Positions 60,531-64,000 of a DNA stretch of 64,000 nt are shown here, piece after piece. How positions within the stretch are numbered: the first letter of the stretch is position 1; the number at the start of each line of letters is the position of its first letter. The DNA comes from Marisa cornuarietis (lineage: Eukaryota; Mollusca; Gastropoda; Architaenioglossa; Ampullariidae). Under the pieces are notes generated by a model. That model ran no database searches. It saw only the letters and a list, made by a program, of their open reading frames with translations, and had not been told where the DNA came from. Location: positions 18,070,501 through 18,134,500 of the forward strand of contig SMMW01000617.1 of NCBI GenBank assembly GCA_004794655.1, read 5' to 3'. The translations under genes and the position numbers were made by a program.

Positions 60531-61173
60531 CGTGCCGTGGACTCACACAGTGTCTTCGATGCGGTCTTGTTCAGAAACTGGGAGACAATGCAAATTATCT
60601 GTGTGAGCAGGACCTGCAAAATCAATGTAATTAGTGGATGACGTCAGGAAACTAAAGGGAAGAACAGCAAAATTAATGCAATTATTGGAAGAAATGACGA
60701 GCTTTTGCGGATAATTCATATGCTGAGAGAAATCTTTTACTATACACCGACGAGATGGCATCGCATAAAAATCACTTTTTTTTAACCCTGATTACAATTC
60801 AAGTCGTGAAGCCAGTGTCCAGCTTCAACGGTCCTACAATTTGTCGATTGCAACGATGAATACGATATCGATGAGCCTAATGAAAAAGAGAAGGTGGATA
60901 AGCGATATAGGTAACTTGCTTTACTCTCTCGAGTATAATATGTGGACATTAATGAATGACTAAATGAGCACTTGCCCTTGTATGTCTTATTCTTTATGAC
61001 TCCAAATGCCCCTCTTGGCTCATAGCCAAATAAAGAAATGAAAAATAAGAAATGTTTGTGTGAGCAAAGCGAGGGTTAAAAGAGCAAGAAAACGAGAGAT
61101 GTCAACACAAACTCACAAATTTTAACGGAAAATAGACATTTTGGTGGCTCAAATCCATGTACAAAATACTTAC

Positions 61174-61340
61174 CTTGCTCCTTACACCGGCGAAGATCAA
61201 AGCGTTGTGTAGCTAAGTGTAGTGCCTGTACGCCCAGCCAGCCGAAGTCTGAAACACCAGATGTGCAGCTCACCAGTGCTTCGCTGATCGATCAGTTGCT
61301 GAAGCAAGTTTGTGCTCAGAGCCGTTTGAGGAAGCTCTTA
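61174..61340 (-). promoter_or_regulatory. Candidate 5' UTR exon of the GPCR gene
   Basis: On the minus strand a strong donor (GGAGCAAG|GTAAGTATTT) ends at 61174, and the GPCR coding exon has a matching acceptor near 60613. A second possible donor at 61273 and an acceptor at 61249 are too close to define a real intron together. Exact limits are uncertain. Confidence 0.35.
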
Positions 61341-61865
61341 TAGTGAGAAGACTTTGAGTCCGGCATGTTGTAACACGATATGGAGGAGACAACCTTTGAA
61401 GTATCTCTCCATCAACAGTCCAGTCGTACTCGGACATTACAGTTTCTGAGGTATTTCTCAATCATGAATCTAGACATTAGCTCAGGTAGAAATTTAGTCT
61501 TATTGGGATGTAACAGCTTGCTACTTTCAGCTCGGCCAACTGTTTTCAGTTTACTTTATCTGTCTCAATATGAAAATCAAAATTTGTTCCGAACATTTTT
61601 GTAATGTCATATTCTTGTTTTCCTGAAAACGTAGACAGGCTACATTAATGGCAATTGTTAAACACGGAATTGTTGGTGCAGCAATAGCTGACCAACTGCT
61701 GTACATGAAAGAAGCAAAGTAAGGTAAACGTCTTCGTTAAACCACACATCACCAACAGCAGACATCAAGGACGAACCAACACAATGAAAGCTAAGTGTAG
61801 ATGTATTTCAGTTTAAAATACTAGGCTTAACAAAGGCAAGTGACCTTTTTTATTTGCATTTCAAG

Positions 61866-61906
<41 letters not shown>

Positions 61907-64000
61907 AAATAAAGCATCCATATCGCACATCCACTAAAACTCTTTCTTCCAGCGCAAAGTGTCTTATGAGTCTGTGTAAGTGAGACAATGTTAAATCTGT
62001 TGGGACATATTGCAAAAGCAAACAAAAAAAAAAAAAAAAAGGAAACCTGCATAACACGGAGAAGCCACAATAACAGTGAACCGGGTGCTGATGTTCCTTT
62101 GATTATCGTCTGACAAACTGATACACTAGCATTCTTGGATTAGATATTCTTAAAGAATGTCAGGTCTTAGTAAAACCAATTTTTTTTTGGTATTTTTTTT
62201 AAGAGTCCACGAAATGGTAACAAAAATCAATAAAATCTCCTTTGCTGCTCTATTTTATTGTGAATCATTGTCAATTAGGAAACTAAAGATAGGCACAGGA
62301 GAGAAGAGAAACTGAGAAAAAAGAAAGAGAATAAGAAAATCAGAGAAAGAAAGGGAAGGAGAGGAGGAGGAGCGTGGGAGGCGAAGAGAAAGTGAAATTT
62401 ACGGAGGAAACTTTACGCAGCGCTGCAGTTCTTTCAACACAAAAATTCGTAATTAAAAAATGGAATACCCTCTTTAAAGCCTTCGTGATATCTAATGAAT
62501 CTGAGCCATGGGTCCAGCCACGTCTTAGAAATGTTGGAGATCTTTTTTCGAACTTGTGGATAAAGTTACGAGGCCATACTTGACTCGTTAATAATGCAGC
62601 TTTGTTTCTTGCCGGTCGTTCTTTTATATTCTTTACTCTTTTTCCCATTTGTCTCCTTTTTCTGCTCTTTCGAGAATTAAATCATCCCTCTTTCTTCTCA
62701 TCTCTGTTTCCTACTGTGGTTTGCGTATGCGTGAATAGATGATATCGGAAACTTCCCCTTGCTCTGTGCAATGTTCTCGCAAACTTTTAAACTGGCAAAG
62801 ATTCTTGCTGGAAGAAGGAACAATTTATAGTACGATCATGAACAAAATGGAGTATCCATTCTTCCTAGTTAATAAATAAAACTGAGCTCGGCGTTAAGCC
62901 TAAAGCAAGCTCGGACAGTGGATAGAAGCCAGCTTGAGATACGGAGTAACATGGCGTCACCATAAACTATCACTGGGATAAAGCCAAAGTAAGACACAGA
63001 GTAGCATGGCGTTAGTGTAAAGTGAGTACATTCACATGCGTATTAATTAGTATCTAATTATTCACAATTATCACAAAATTTCAACGGTTTCAAGCATTCA
63101 CTTCTTTATGGTAACACGGCAGCTCGTCCACGTGGACCTGATTCCTGTTAGTGATTCTTCCCTCTTCCTCATTACCCCCACCTTTGTCTCTTTATCTGTT
63201 GACCCTACTACTTCCTCCTGCAATTAAAAGCCACGCCGCTCGCCTGGCGCCGTAGTTATGACGCGAAAGTAAGTCGTTGCCACGGGGCAAAATGGGGAAC
63301 TCAAGGAAAAGTATCTTGTTTCCGAATTTATAAAGCGACGTTCAGACCCCGAGGACACTACTTCATGTTACTTTACCCCATGTCATCTTTGCTACCGCTT
63401 TATAACTAAGACTCCAGGGGGTAAAACATCATCTGCAAAGTCTGAACATCGCGTTATAACTTTGGAAGCAAGACTCAAGCCCTTGAGTTCCCCGCGTTGC
63501 CCTCGCTTCATAACTATAGCCCCAGGGGTCCAAAGTTTCAAGCTTGTCTTCAATTGGCTTCTGCTCTCGGCGTTGATGACAGGTTTCGCTTTCTGCTCTC
63601 GAGTCGCTGCTAACTCCTAAATGTGTGGGGATAGGCAACCATAATATAAGTGAAGACTTCATTTCACGGCGCGCCTACCTCCAGATGTGGGCGTCTGCGC
63701 ACGTGTAGGGGAGGGGAAGGAATTGCTTCAGGACTGATTAGCGTTGAAATTGTGCTACGTCTGAGTGGGAAAAATGTGTCTGGCTCAACGTGATTTTTTT
63801 ATATTTTTTTGTACCAGGCCACACTTTGTTCTTTCTGGCATTAAACCAAACATCAGTGTATATCTGTCACATTCAGCTCAAAGTGGGTCTTCGTTTCTAA
63901 AGGCCGTTTTTAACTGGACAAAAAAAAAAGGGACGAACGTTTGATCATATCTTTCTGGTTATGAACATGCTTGGCATAAAAGCATTTCCTACGTCGCACA
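61341..64000. other. Non-coding interval to the window end
   Basis: Holds an AC microsatellite (61866-61904), an A-run near 62021-62040, GA-rich sequence at 62290-62400 and a loose repeat at 63.39-63.53 kb (see findings). I see no supported exon or RNA gene. Confidence 0.4.
61866..61904. repeat. (AC)n microsatellite
   Basis: Uninterrupted CA tract of about 19 units. Confidence 0.9.

Noticed and set aside
61249..61273. 25-base intron between two candidate 5' UTR exons upstream of the GPCR
   Set aside because: Too short for a spliceosomal intron; the acceptor and donor are probably alternatives or chance.

Overview
The window looks like nuclear DNA of a lophotrochozoan animal, most likely a gastropod mollusc. 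Genes are split into many short exons with GT/AG introns. AC/GT microsatellites are abundant. The mobile elements are degenerate LINEs, a hAT/ZMYM1-type transposase relic, a MITE and a tRNA-derived SINE. I see no operons, CRISPR arrays, tRNAs or rRNAs. Because exons are small, most long open frames here are not genes, and the real genes had to be assembled from splice sites.

Layout. 444-897 (+) holds the last two exons of an unrecognised gene, with a long 3' UTR to about 3.0 kb. From 3.4 to 20.3 kb there are four paralogous genes for small secreted proteins (109-130 aa; orientation -, +, -, -). All four share a 47-nt micro-exon, a short terminal exon of 36-45 nt, and a signal peptide whose likely cleavage leaves an N-terminal Gln. 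I do not recognise the family. At 25.5-27.2 kb (+) lies a secreted galaxin-like protein, also predicted to start with Gln. LINE fragments occupy 22.3-24.1 kb. At 34.97-41.84 kb (-) is a complete 12-coding-exon Porcupine (PORCN) gene for the Wnt O-acyltransferase. 50.7-53.5 kb is a decayed hAT/ZMYM1-like transposase that carries two nested retroelement insertions. 58.3-60.5 kb (-) is a two-coding-exon class A GPCR (416 aa) with melatonin-receptor-like features. The rest is introns, UTRs, simple repeats and sequence in which I see nothing.

How it fits together. The galaxin-like gene and the four small secreted genes form one neighbourhood of extracellular products of about 24 kb. Galaxin repeats are known from biomineral matrices, so a matrix or other secretory-tissue role for the cluster is a plausible inference but not shown. 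PORCN (Wnt ligand lipidation) and the GPCR are independent signalling genes. Stretches that look CpG-poor (about 0-3 kb and 30-45 kb) coincide with the first gene and PORCN, as expected for methylated gene bodies in molluscs; this is an eye-level impression, not a calculation.
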